A stretch of DNA of 64,000 bases from Anaerolineales bacterium (GCA_030583925.1 CP129482.1:124001-188000), one strand, 5' to 3'; counted from the first letter of the stretch, positions 7,629-15,242 are shown. The notes: a model not told the origin generated them from the sequence alone. Translations and numbers: made by a program.

Positions 7629-8531
7629 ATGACTACCAAGACCAAAAAATCGCCGATGATGAAATTCACGCTCAAAGACTTCCAGCAGATGTTTCCAAAT
7701 GATGACGTGTGCTTGGATTACATCCGCTATAAGAAGTTCCCTGAGCGTATTGATTGCCCGAAGTGCGGTAAGAATAGTTTGTTTCACCGCGATAGCGGAA
7801 GAAAATCGTACTCGTGCGACCATTGCGGATTCAACATTTCCCCGACTGCCAATACGGTGTTCCACAAGTCCCCTACCCCGTTGACCATTTGGTTCTACGT
7901 GATTTACCTCATGGCGCAAACACGCGGCGGGATTTCTGCCAAACAGATTCAACGTGAGACGGGTGTCACCTATAAAACCGCTTGGAGAATGTGCAAAGAA
8001 GTGCGCGATATTCTCTCCGAAGATTTCGATCCATTTATGGGCGAGGTGGAAGTAGACGAGTCTTACTTTGGCGGCAAGATGCGCGGCGGCACACGCGGAC
8101 GCGGTTCTGAAAACAAAACTGCTGTATTCGGGATGGTGCAACGCGGCGGCAAACTCGAAGCCCGCAAAGTTGCCAACGTGCGCCGCCATACCATCATGCC
8201 GATTGTAGCCAATAACATCGAAAAGGGTACGCAAGTCTACTCCGACGAGTTCAACATTTACAATGCCCTGCCAGCGATGGGATACAAGCATGACAGCGTT
8301 CCCCATGCTGAGAAGATTTACGTTTTGGGCAATGCTCATACGAATACCATTGAAGGGTTCTGGTCACAGACAAAGAACGGAATTAGAGGCGTCTATCATG
8401 CGGTCTCTGCGAAGTACCTGCAACACTACCTTGACGAATACGCCTTCCGCTACAATCACCGCGACGACGTTACTCCGATGTTTTTGACTTTCCTTTCGAG
8501 GGCGATTTCTTCGGCTTCACGACCCCGATAA
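7629..8531 (+). CDS. IS1595-family transposase (ISXO2-like DDE domain)
   Basis: This 300-residue protein has an N-terminal zinc ribbon (CPKCGK and CDHCGF, about residues 45-72). A helix-turn-helix-like segment follows (SAKQIQRETGVTYKTAWRM), then the ISXO2-type catalytic domain. Catalytic acidic residues are in VEVDESYFGG, VYSDEFNIY and HTNTIEGFWS. ATG 7629 is preferred because GGAG lies nine bases upstream; TTG 7614 is the only earlier start. The last residues SRAISSASRPR are read from sequence that also encodes, on the other strand, the tail of the passenger protein. Confidence 0.93.
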   Translation: MTTKTKKSPMMKFTLKDFQQMFPNDDVCLDYIRYKKFPERIDCPKCGKNSLFHRDSGRKSYSCDHCGFNISPTANTVFHKSPTPLTIWFYVIYLMAQTRGGISAKQIQRETGVTYKTAWRMCKEVRDILSEDFDPFMGEVEVDESYFGGKMRGGTRGRGSENKTAVFGMVQRGGKLEARKVANVRRHTIMPIVANNIEKGTQVYSDEFNIYNALPAMGYKHDSVPHAEKIYVLGNAHTNTIEGFWSQTKNGIRGVYHAVSAKYLQHYLDEYAFRYNHRDDVTPMFLTFLSRAISSASRPR

Positions 8532-9444
8532 CTTTATCCAATGCCTTCAAAAACTCGTCTTTGGTCAAAATGCCCTCTTTGGGCGTTTTGGCTTTCTTTG
8601 TCGGTTCTTTTTGGGATTTCTTGGTCACGGTTTCTCCTTCATTATTTCTTATGCGTATAGCGCCATCTTTCGTTACTTCAAGTTTCATTATTTTTTGCGG
8701 CAGGTTGATTTTTTCATCTCCAATTTTCAAATATACGCCAATTGTGATTTCAATTACTACGAGCGGAAGAGGGGGAACAGAAATATCGGGGAATGGAAGT
8801 TTCAGGTCACTCTCAGCATAGGTCATAAATTTACGAACGGGAACAGGGAAATTCGGGATAATGCCAGTTATAGCAAAACTTCTTTCGTTTCCCTGTTTGA
8901 TTCCTTTGTTATCAGTCTCAAAATGGTCAACTAATCTTTCATCTTCATAATCAATACTTCCAAAGTAATAAACCTTTGACGGCTTGTTATAAATGTTTTG
9001 ATCGACTCTGATTTCCGTCAAACGTATTTCTATTCGATGTAAATCAAAACTTTTGTTGTTGGTGATTTTCAATGCCCAACCCGATATATTCATAACAGAG
9101 TAAGGCACTTCTTCAAATTCGATTTTGCTCCAACCATATTTTTCTAACTCGTGTTGCTGTTCTCTAAACAAACTTGCCGGTGCGTTTGCTAGATGGTATA
9201 TGAAAACAATCAAAAACCACAAACCCAAAAACAGTATGCCGGAAATAAGACCGGCGAGAATAGATAACCCTAATTGATTAGCCATTATTAGCCCCATTGC
9301 CCCAAATACTATTGGGCTGATAATGGCTACGATTAGAGCAGACCCGATATTGAAAATCCACCCTTTGCGGTCTTTGTGATAATATTCTTTCGTGTCCTTT
9401 TTTCCCTGCTCCCAAATCAGAGCAAGATAACTTTTTTCTGTCAT
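8470..9444 (-). CDS. Passenger membrane protein carried inside the IS1595 element
   Basis: This 324-residue protein has a soluble N-terminus, two membrane helices at about 30-53 and 58-84, then a beta-rich extramembrane domain with several ITIGVYLK-type strands. It ends in a lysine-rich tail (KKSQKEPTKKAKTP, then KPKKSPSKGKSK). The whole frame lies between the terminal repeats of the IS, so it is cargo. Its last 62 bases overlap the transposase gene tail to tail. No family was recognised. The beta domain could be an adaptor or sensor, but that is speculation. Base composition resembles the AT-rich cassette rather than the transposase gene, so it may have been captured separately. Confidence 0.75.
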   Translation of the reverse strand: MTEKSYLALIWEQGKKDTKEYYHKDRKGWIFNIGSALIVAIISPIVFGAMGLIMANQLGLSILAGLISGILFLGLWFLIVFIYHLANAPASLFREQQHELEKYGWSKIEFEEVPYSVMNISGWALKITNNKSFDLHRIEIRLTEIRVDQNIYNKPSKVYYFGSIDYEDERLVDHFETDNKGIKQGNERSFAITGIIPNFPVPVRKFMTYAESDLKLPFPDISVPPLPLVVIEITIGVYLKIGDEKINLPQKIMKLEVTKDGAIRIRNNEGETVTKKSQKEPTKKAKTPKEGILTKDEFLKALDKVIGVVKPKKSPSKGKSKTSE

Positions 9445-9464
9445 TTACTGCTATTGTACCCCTA

Positions 9465-9489
9465 TACCCGATGAGAGGGTATACTCGCC
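9465..9489 (-). repeat. Right terminal inverted repeat of IS1595 element
   Basis: The reverse complement begins GGCGAGTAT and ends CATCGGGTA, pairing with the left end at 21 of 25 positions. It is followed directly by the second TATTAAAA (9490-9497). Confidence 0.9.
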
Positions 9490-9497
9490 TATTAAAA
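9490..9497. repeat. Target site duplication TATTAAAA, right copy
   Basis: Exact copy of 7557-7564, located immediately outside the right terminal repeat. Confidence 0.93.
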
Positions 9498-9821
9498 AGT
9501 GGCGGAAAAATAGTTACTACCGCTCGATTATCGAATTCTTCTCACAAGAAGGTGATAACTACAGAAGGAGAAATTGGAAGTTTCGTCGATCGGGCTAAAA
9601 TGAGTATTGAAGGTAAGAAAACTTGGTTGCGACCACTAACTCATACTATTTCAGAGTTAGCATTTGATTATGCAAGAAATATCCTGAGCTACCCCGTGAT
9701 GTCTGAGGAATATTTGAATCAATTGTTCAAAAACTTTAGCAGTTGCATTGTTGAAGTTGGAATCACCTCAGGTGAATTTGAAGGTGCTACCAAGTATGCT
9801 CGGTTGGTTGTCACCAAATAA
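9498..9821 (+). pseudogene. 3' part of interrupted gene: C-terminal half of methyltransferase domain
   Basis: From 9498 the frame reads SGGKIVTTARLSN and continues for 107 residues to the stop at 9819-9821. Joined to WHRILK at codon 527, this rebuilds the typical methyltransferase motif WHRILKSGGKIV. It also supplies the C-terminal strands, including IVEVGITSGEFEG and YARLVVT. Without the IS the gene would encode 634 residues. A fortuitous start at 9471, partly inside the IS end, could still express this fragment, but it lacks the SAM-binding motif. Confidence 0.85.
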
Positions 9822-9835
9822 CATTGGAGATTATT

Positions 9836-10315
9836 ATGCGTACTATCAGTTTGTCAGTTGACCAATTTACTGCATGGCTGGCACAAAAAGGGACGAAGGT
9901 AAAAGAGCCTTTTTGGCAAATCCTAGTTGCTAATTGCGCGAGTCAAAGTTCGTTTGAACATGAGTTCCTTGTTGAAAGCAATAACATTCATGGGACAGTT
10001 CATATTTCTGCATTGTTTGTAAGTTTGGAAAAATTAATTTCTGCAGGATGGCAGGTTTCAAAACACGAGGGATCGCAACAGAAAATATTCGTTACAACTA
10101 TTGTCATAAGACTGTCGCTTCACAGACTTCCCTCAAAGCACAAATCTTTGTATCTCACATCGTATTTGTCGGTTCCTGAATACACTATGAAAGTTGACTC
10201 CCCAAATATTGTTGATCTAGATTCAGCCTGGAAATCAATAGAAAGAATCGCACCAAAAATAAATTCTCTTGCAATCAGTGTTTCAAAGTCCTTGGAATTC
10301 GAGCTTGTTAGATAG
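9836..10315 (+). CDS. Unknown protein, last gene of the AT-rich cassette
   Basis: This is a 159-residue protein from ATG 9836, with GGAG seven bases upstream; TTG 9824 is an alternative start. No signal peptide or membrane helix is visible. It looks like an alpha/beta protein with several amphipathic strands (TVHISALFVSLEKLI, IFVTTIVIRLSL). It starts 14 bases after the stop of the interrupted gene and shares its AT-rich composition, so it is very likely the fourth member of that operon. The IS insertion may be polar on it. No family was recognised and no function can be given. Confidence 0.6.
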   Translation: MRTISLSVDQFTAWLAQKGTKVKEPFWQILVANCASQSSFEHEFLVESNNIHGTVHISALFVSLEKLISAGWQVSKHEGSQQKIFVTTIVIRLSLHRLPSKHKSLYLTSYLSVPEYTMKVDSPNIVDLDSAWKSIERIAPKINSLAISVSKSLEFELVR

Positions 10316-10609
10316 ACATTTGGATAGTTCGAGTTGCTCCTCAGTTTTCATAAATGGAAATGGTAATATCTGTTTATCCGTTTCTCAATTGCTACACTTT
10401 CCCGAACGGGCTAACAGCGTAGCACAAAGACCCTCGAAACAGAACCAACTTCCCCCGCAGCTCGAAGCGGGGTTTTTCATCCCCAAAAACTCCGCGTTCA
10501 TCCGCGTCCCTTAAACCTTCATGTTCTTTGCGTTCTTCGCGGTTAAATCCTTCTTGCCCTCCGCGTTCCTTGCGGTTAAAAAACAATCATCGGGTAAAAT
10601 CCCTTCACT
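10316..10609. other. Intergenic stretch with palindromic and GCGGTTAAA-type repeats, no gene seen
   Basis: These 294 bases mark the return from AT-rich cassette to GC-rich chromosome. A short hairpin is possible around CCCCGCAGCTCGAAGCGGGG (about 10455-10474) followed by TTTTT, a plausible terminator for the cassette. Further on are degenerate direct repeats of a CTTCGCGGTTAAA-like unit (10535-10580), similar to sequence near 21400-21427. No convincing open frame was seen. Confidence 0.5.
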
Positions 10610-12283
10610 ATGAGTAACGAAACCACACAAGTAATTTATTCAATGAATCGGGTCGGCAAAATCGTCCCTCCCAACAAACAAATCCTGCGCGACATCTCGC
10701 TCGGCTTCTACTACGGCGCTAAGATCGGCGTGCTCGGGCTGAACGGCGCGGGCAAATCCACGTTACTGCGCATCATGGCGGGCGTGGATAAAGACTACAT
10801 CGGCGAAATCTCGCAGTCCAAAGGCTACACCGTCGGGCTGTTGGAGCAGGAACCCAAACTCGACGAAAGCAAAACAGTCATCCAGGTCGTGAAAGAAGCG
10901 GTGACGCCCATCGTCGAAATGCTCGCCCGCTTCGACGAAGTCAACGCCAAGTTTGCCGAACCCGACGCCGACTTCGACGCCCTCGTCGCCGAACAAGCCA
11001 AATTGCAAGAGCAACTCGACAAGCACGACGCCTGGAATCTCGACAGCCGACTCGAGCTTGCGATGGACGCATTGCGCTGTCCGCCGTCGGATACGCCCAT
11101 CAACGTCTGCTCGGGCGGAGAAAAGCGCCGCGTCGCCCTCACCCGACTCCTGCTCACCGAACCCGACATCCTCCTGCTCGACGAACCCACCAACCACCTC
11201 GACGCCGAATCGGTGGCGTGGCTCGAACATCACCTGCGCGACTACAAAGGCACGGTCATCGCCGTCACGCACGACCGCTACTTCCTCGACAACGTCGCAG
11301 GCTGGATCCTCGAACTCGACCGCGGCTTCGGCATTCCCTACAAAGGAAATTATTCTTCGTGGCTCGAACAAAAGCAGGAGCGCATCCGCCTCGAAGAGAA
11401 AGCCGAATCGAAACGCCAAAAGACTCTCGAACGCGAGCTCGAATGGATTCGCATGTCGCCCAAAGCGCGTCAATCGAAGGGACAAGCCCGCGTCAGCGCG
11501 TATGAAAAATTGTTGAACCAGGAAGCCGAAGCGCGCCGTGAAGAACTGGATATCTACATCCCGCCTGGTCCGCGCCTCGGTGACGTCGTTTTTGAATTTG
11601 ACAAGGTGACGAAATCCTTCGACGACCGCCTCATTCTCGACGGGTTTTCTGCCACAGTTCCCCCAGGCTCTATCGTCGGGATAGTGGGTCCCAACGGCGC
11701 AGGCAAGACCACCCTCCTCAAGATGATCATCGGCAAAGAGACCCCCGACAGCGGCTCGATCAAAATCGGCGAGACCGTCAAACTGGCGTACGTGGATCAA
11801 TCCCGCACCCTCGACCCCGAGAAGACCGTCTACGAAGAAATCTCGCAGGGAGCCGACACGCTCGAACTCGGCAAACGAAAGATCAACGCCCGCGCCTATT
11901 GCGCCTCGTTCAACTTCGCAGGGTCTGACCAGCAAAAGAAAGTCGGCATCCTCTCTGGCGGAGAACGCAACCGCGTGCATCTCGCCAAGACCCTCACCGA
12001 AGGCGCCAACGTCATCCTCCTCGACGAACCCACCAACGACCTCGACGTCAACACCCTCCGCGCCCTCGAAGAAGCCCTCACCGAATTTGCAGGCACCGCC
12101 CTCGTCGTCTCCCACGACCGCTGGTTCCTCGACCGCATCTGCACCCACCTCATCGTCTTCGAAGATGACTCAATCGCCACCATGCACATCGGCAACTGGT
12201 CGGACTACGAATCCATGATGCAAGAAAAATTCGGCAAAGATTTAACGCCGCATCGAGTCAAATATCGCACGTTGAAACGTTGA
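10610..12283 (+). CDS. ettA: ABC-F ATPase, energy-dependent translational throttle
   Basis: This 557-residue protein has two ABC domains with Walker A motifs GLNGAGKST and GPNGAGKTT, signatures CSGGEKRRV and LSGGERNRV, and Walker B LLLDEPTNHLD and ILLDEPTNDLD. The arm and linker region around residues 240-310 is lysine/arginine-rich. EttA binds the ribosomal E site and gates early elongation by ATP/ADP ratio. Length and domain order match EttA closely. There are no membrane segments, as expected for ABC-F. Its last codons (LTPHRVKYRTLKR) are repeated four more times in the next 3 kb. Confidence 0.93.
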   Translation: MSNETTQVIYSMNRVGKIVPPNKQILRDISLGFYYGAKIGVLGLNGAGKSTLLRIMAGVDKDYIGEISQSKGYTVGLLEQEPKLDESKTVIQVVKEAVTPIVEMLARFDEVNAKFAEPDADFDALVAEQAKLQEQLDKHDAWNLDSRLELAMDALRCPPSDTPINVCSGGEKRRVALTRLLLTEPDILLLDEPTNHLDAESVAWLEHHLRDYKGTVIAVTHDRYFLDNVAGWILELDRGFGIPYKGNYSSWLEQKQERIRLEEKAESKRQKTLERELEWIRMSPKARQSKGQARVSAYEKLLNQEAEARREELDIYIPPGPRLGDVVFEFDKVTKSFDDRLILDGFSATVPPGSIVGIVGPNGAGKTTLLKMIIGKETPDSGSIKIGETVKLAYVDQSRTLDPEKTVYEEISQGADTLELGKRKINARAYCASFNFAGSDQQKKVGILSGGERNRVHLAKTLTEGANVILLDEPTNDLDVNTLRALEEALTEFAGTALVVSHDRWFLDRICTHLIVFEDDSIATMHIGNWSDYESMMQEKFGKDLTPHRVKYRTLKR

Positions 12284-12355
12284 TGTCATTGCGAGCGAAG
12301 CGAAGCAATCTCCTCGGTGAATGAGGGATTGCTTCTCGAAGACTCGCAATGACAT
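12283..12355. repeat. Palindromic TGTCATTGCGAG...CTCGCAATGACA repeat, copy 1
   Basis: The ends ATGTCATTGCGAG and CTCGCAATGACAT are inverted around inner GAAGCAATC and GATTGCTTC arms. The copy starts at the ettA stop codon. Other copies are at 12490-12551 (partial), 13855-13931 and 32579-32659. Confidence 0.8.
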
Positions 12356-12361
12356 CTGGCG

Positions 12362-12394
12362 CATCGCGTGAAATATCGAACGTTGAAAAGGTAA
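12362..12394 (+). pseudogene. Decayed ettA 3'-end copy (copy 2)
   Basis: These 33 bases read HRVKYRTLKR plus stop, the same ten residues that end ettA, with several different synonymous bases. There is no gene body upstream; the remnant sits directly after a palindromic repeat. Confidence 0.8.
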
Positions 12395-12489
12395 TCGTTG
12401 GTCGAGTAGTCCCGCCGCGCTGAGCGGAGTGGCGCATGATCGTTGCGCCACGAAGTCGAAGCGTAAGCGGGGCGTATCGAGACCAAGCG

Positions 12490-12551
12490 ACAACGAAGCA
12501 ATCTCCTCGCAACAAGTGATTGCTTCGCCCTATCGGCCTCGCAATGACATA
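12490..12551. repeat. Partial TGTCATTGCGAG-type palindromic repeat, copy 2
   Basis: It contains the GAAGCAATCTCCTCG and GATTGCTTCG arms and ends CTCGCAATGACAT. The left outer arm is degraded or missing. Confidence 0.65.
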
Positions 12552-12567
12552 AGCCAAAGGAGTTTGA

Positions 12568-13788
12568 ATGGAATCAATCGAAACCATCATCGTCGGCGCT
12601 GGGCAGGCGGGACTGGCTACCAGTTATCATCTCAAGCAACTGGGACGCGAGCATGTCGTCTTCGAAGCGTCGGATATCGTCGCTCACGTCTGGCGCGATG
12701 ACCGTTGGGATTCGTTCACATTCGTCTTTCCCAACTGGGCGCTCCAACTCCCTGGCGCGCATTACGACGGGAACGATCCCGATGGCTTCCTGCCGAAGGA
12801 TGAAATCGTCGCTTACTTCGAGCGCTACATCGAGAAGTTCGATCTGCCCGTGCGGTACAAAACATCGGTGTTGGAAGTCAGCCGAATGGACGGGGGCAGG
12901 TATCACGTCAGGACGGATGCGGGAGAGTATCAAGCGAAAAATGTGGTGATCGCCACAGGCTCCTTCCAGAAGTCGAAAATCCCAGCCTATAGCGCGGACA
13001 TCCCGAAAGATGTTTTGCAACTTCATTCGGGTCATTATCGCAATCCAGAACAACTGCCAGATGGCGCTGTACTAATCGTTGGTTCGGGACAATCGGGCAT
13101 GCAGATCGGCGAGGAACTGTACCAAAACGGTCGTATCGTTTATCTGGCGGCGGGATTTACGCCGCGCGCACCGCGCCGTTATCGCGGCAGGGATATTACC
13201 TCCTGGCTCGATGATATGGGATTCATGACAACGCCTGTTGAGAAACTTCCATCGCCAAAAGCCAGGCTAGTCGGAAACCCACACCTTAGCGGCAGAGACG
13301 GCGGACATTCCATGAGCCTTCATCAATTTGCGCGCGACGGCGTGAAATTGCTTGGGCATATGGAAGGCGCGCAAGACGGCAAAGTCAAATTCAAAGCAGA
13401 TTTGAAAGAGACTCTCGCGAAAATGGATAAGTCCGAAAAAGATATCACCGCGATAGTAGACAAGCACATCGAAGCAAACAACATCAGCGCCCCACAGGAA
13501 ACTCTTCCCGACTTGCAAGATGGATATTCCGCCGAAGAAATAACCGAACTTGATCTCAAAGCCGCGAACATCAATACGATCATCTGGGCGATGGGCTTTA
13601 CCGCCGATTACAGCCTTGTGAAACTTCCCGTTATTGACGAAGACGGCTTCCCCATCACTCAACGCGGCGTGACCCAGTACCCTGGCTTGTATTTCGTCGG
13701 CATGAATTGGTTGAGCAAGCGCAATTCAGTCACGTTGTATGGCATGAATGGAGACGTGGAATCCGTTATTGCGGATATGACGAAATGA
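12568..13788 (+). CDS. Flavin-dependent monooxygenase / CzcO-type flavoprotein
   Basis: This 406-residue protein has an FAD-binding Rossmann motif at the N-terminus (IIVGAGQAGLATS, about residues 7-19) and a second dinucleotide motif (LIVGSGQSGMQIGEEL, about 168-183) for NADPH. Between them is the ATGSFQKSK segment, and the IWAMGFTADYS motif lies near residue 338. This matches the putative monooxygenases often annotated as CzcO or potassium-transport flavoproteins. The substrate is unknown. An AAAGGAG ribosome site precedes the ATG. The gene is flanked on both sides by remnants of the ettA 3' end, which suggests it was inserted behind ettA. Confidence 0.85.
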   Translation: MESIETIIVGAGQAGLATSYHLKQLGREHVVFEASDIVAHVWRDDRWDSFTFVFPNWALQLPGAHYDGNDPDGFLPKDEIVAYFERYIEKFDLPVRYKTSVLEVSRMDGGRYHVRTDAGEYQAKNVVIATGSFQKSKIPAYSADIPKDVLQLHSGHYRNPEQLPDGAVLIVGSGQSGMQIGEELYQNGRIVYLAAGFTPRAPRRYRGRDITSWLDDMGFMTTPVEKLPSPKARLVGNPHLSGRDGGHSMSLHQFARDGVKLLGHMEGAQDGKVKFKADLKETLAKMDKSEKDITAIVDKHIEANNISAPQETLPDLQDGYSAEEITELDLKAANINTIIWAMGFTADYSLVKLPVIDEDGFPITQRGVTQYPGLYFVGMNWLSKRNSVTLYGMNGDVESVIADMTK

Positions 13789-13793
13789 AGCGA

Positions 13794-13853
13794 GAAAAAT
13801 TTGGCATAGACCTCACCCCGCATCGCGTGAAATATAGAATTCTCAAACGCTGA
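13794..13853 (+). pseudogene. Decayed ettA 3'-end copy (copy 3)
   Basis: Sixty bases read EKFGIDLTPHRVKYRILKR plus stop, corresponding to the last 19 residues of ettA with two substitutions and many synonymous differences. It starts five bases after the monooxygenase stop codon and is out of any longer gene. Confidence 0.85.
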
Positions 13854-13854
13854 C

Positions 13855-13931
13855 ATGTCGTTGCGAGTCTTCGAGAAGCAATTTTCTCGCTAAATGGAGA
13901 TTGCTTCGCAACAAACGCTCGCAATGACATT
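13855..13931. repeat. Palindromic TGTCATTGCGAG-type repeat, copy 3
   Basis: It starts ATGTCGTTGCGAG right after the stop of ettA copy 3 and ends CTCGCAATGACAT, with inner GAAGCAATT and GATTGCTTC arms. The order of ettA end followed by palindrome repeats that seen at 12283. Confidence 0.8.
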
Positions 13932-13937
13932 TGTTCG

Positions 13938-13970
13938 CATCAAGTGAAATACCGCACGCTGAAACGTTGA
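13938..13970 (+). pseudogene. Decayed ettA 3'-end copy (copy 4)
   Basis: Thirty-three bases read HQVKYRTLKR plus stop, with one amino acid change from ettA. It sits just after the third palindromic repeat, the same arrangement as copy 2. Confidence 0.8.
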
Positions 13971-14064
13971 TCTTGTAGGGGTGAGGTCCTCTCGCTCCTT
14001 TCTGTTTCATCCCATCACCAGGGCGACTCGCCGAGTCCCCCCTACTTTTTTAGAAGGATTCATC

Positions 14065-15144
14065 ATGAGCGATCAAGTCATTACCAACCTCGACCAGATC
14101 ACAACCGAATGGTTGACTTCCGTTCTCTCCCGCAGCGATGCGTTGACCCGCGGCGCAGTCCAATCTTTCGAATTCGGCACGGGACAGGGTAACTGGTCCA
14201 CGAGCGCCAACCTGACCCTAACCTACACCGACGACGCACAAGGCTCCCTGCCTCAACGTCTCTTCCTCAAAATGGTGGACACCGACACAGGCGACGGTGA
14301 ATTCTTCACGGATGGCGAAGTCACCTACTACACCCGCGATTATGTGGATGTGGAGAATGCCCCGTTATTGCATTGCTACGATGCCGCTTATTTCAAAGAA
14401 ATTAACCGTTATCACCTCCTGTTGGAGGATGTCTCCGAAACGCACATCGAAGCGTACGATAAAGAGCCGACCCTTGAATATGGTCTCGCGCTTGCCGAAG
14501 GGCTGGCAATTCTCCATGCTCGCTGGTGGGGAAAGGATCGGCTGGCAGAAGCAGGCGCTCCGATCCATGATGCGCAACATATTCAGAATTGGGTGAATAT
14601 TGCCGAGCCAGGCGCAGGTCATATTCTGGAACATAAATCGGCGGAATTGAAACCCCATTGGGTTGACCTCATCCGAGAGTTGTATGCCCGCCATCCAAAG
14701 GCGTTGATCGAACGCTCCCGAGACCTGAACGGATTCACCTTGTTTCATGGCGACGTGGGGTCTGCGAATGTGCTTGTCCCTCGCGAGGGCAACCGTCCGC
14801 TCTATATCATTGACCGTCAGCCCTTCGACTGGGGCTTGACCACCTGGCTGGGTGTCTATGACATTGCCTATGCCATCGTGCTGGATTGGGATGTGGAACT
14901 GCGCAGGCAGTGTGAAACTCCCATTCTTAAACGCTATCACGAAACCTTACTTCGAAACGGCGTCTCCAATTATTCATGGGAAAGCCTCTATGACGATTAT
15001 CGCCTATGTGTCGCTATGGGCGTTTACATCGCCACTGAATACTGTCGCGGCGGCATTAACGAACGCTGGACGCATGTCTGGATGCGCATGTTACAGCGGT
15101 CATTAACTGCTGTGGATGACTTAAACTGCAATTCCCTTTGGTAA
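14065..15144 (+). CDS. Aminoglycoside/ecdysteroid-kinase-like phosphotransferase
   Basis: This 359-residue protein has the small-molecule kinase fold shared by APH, choline and ecdysteroid kinases. The nucleotide-lobe segment YHLLLEDVSETH lies near residue 112-123. The catalytic loop FTLFHGDVGSANVLV (Brenner motif with HGD) is near 223-237, and the metal-binding Asp is in YIIDRQPFDWG near 243. It phosphorylates a small hydroxylated compound; the substrate cannot be told. ATG 14065 with AGAAGGA upstream is preferred over an in-frame start at 13981, which lies in repeat sequence. The gene is bracketed by ettA 3'-end copies 4 and 5. Confidence 0.8.
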   Translation: MSDQVITNLDQITTEWLTSVLSRSDALTRGAVQSFEFGTGQGNWSTSANLTLTYTDDAQGSLPQRLFLKMVDTDTGDGEFFTDGEVTYYTRDYVDVENAPLLHCYDAAYFKEINRYHLLLEDVSETHIEAYDKEPTLEYGLALAEGLAILHARWWGKDRLAEAGAPIHDAQHIQNWVNIAEPGAGHILEHKSAELKPHWVDLIRELYARHPKALIERSRDLNGFTLFHGDVGSANVLVPREGNRPLYIIDRQPFDWGLTTWLGVYDIAYAIVLDWDVELRRQCETPILKRYHETLLRNGVSNYSWESLYDDYRLCVAMGVYIATEYCRGGINERWTHVWMRMLQRSLTAVDDLNCNSLW

Positions 15145-15161
15145 TCCGCCACAGTTCCAAC

Positions 15162-15236
15162 GAAACGATGATGCAGGAAAAGTTTTGCAGGGATTTTACT
15201 CGGCATTGGGTCAAGTACCGAACGCTGAAAAGATAA
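15162..15236 (+). pseudogene. Decayed ettA 3'-end copy (copy 5), longest remnant
   Basis: Seventy-five bases read ETMMQEKFCRDFTRHW followed by VKYRTLKR and stop. This aligns with the last 24 residues of ettA with several substitutions. It begins 17 bases after the phosphotransferase stop codon. Confidence 0.85.
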
Positions 15237-15242
15237 CGTGCC

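Larger units (their letters stand above)
5984..7702 (+). pseudogene. 5' part of interrupted gene: NDT/TIR-like domain plus methyltransferase domain
   Basis: Codons 1-527 (5984-7564) belong to the native gene; codons from 7565 to the stop at 7702 are read from the inserted IS. Residues 1-125 form a nucleoside-deoxyribosyltransferase/TIR-like Rossmann domain: IFVAMSFDD, DADLIVAEIS, then SPNVLYEVGWAHA with candidate catalytic Glu77. A middle domain of about 200 residues includes RVFILPNHEALF. From about residue 370 a class I methyltransferase domain begins (YLRILGLVSTP, VLISGMADYSILDHL as SAM-site motif, then NDETFDLITTDAFLTRF and WHRILK). The break falls just before the conserved glycine pair of this last motif, so the fold is probably broken. 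The rest lies at 9498-9821. Confidence 0.8.
7565..9489. mobile_element. Complete IS1595-family insertion sequence, 1925 bp, with passenger gene
   Basis: The element is bounded by imperfect 25-bp terminal inverted repeats (7565-7589 and 9465-9489, 21 of 25 identical, both starting GGCGAGTAT). It is flanked by the 8-bp direct repeat TATTAAAA. It encodes a plus-strand IS1595-type transposase and, on the opposite strand, a 324-residue membrane protein whose 3' end overlaps the transposase 3' end. Excision of the element with one target copy joins codon 527 of the interrupted host gene to 9498 in frame. The intact repeats, identical target copies and open transposase frame indicate a recent insertion. 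Confidence 0.93.

Noticed and set aside
8470..9444. Reading the 324-residue gene as a host gene next to the IS
   Set aside because: It lies between the terminal repeats and inside the 8-bp target duplication, so it is IS cargo.
10763..12148. 461-codon minus-strand open frame opposite ettA
   Set aside because: It is an antisense shadow with low-complexity Glu/Asp/Val/Gly-rich composition and no domain; the plus-strand frame has all ABC-F motifs.
12283..15236. CRISPR array behind ettA
   Set aside because: Repeats are irregular in length and spacing, encode ettA ends or palindromes, and no cas genes are near.
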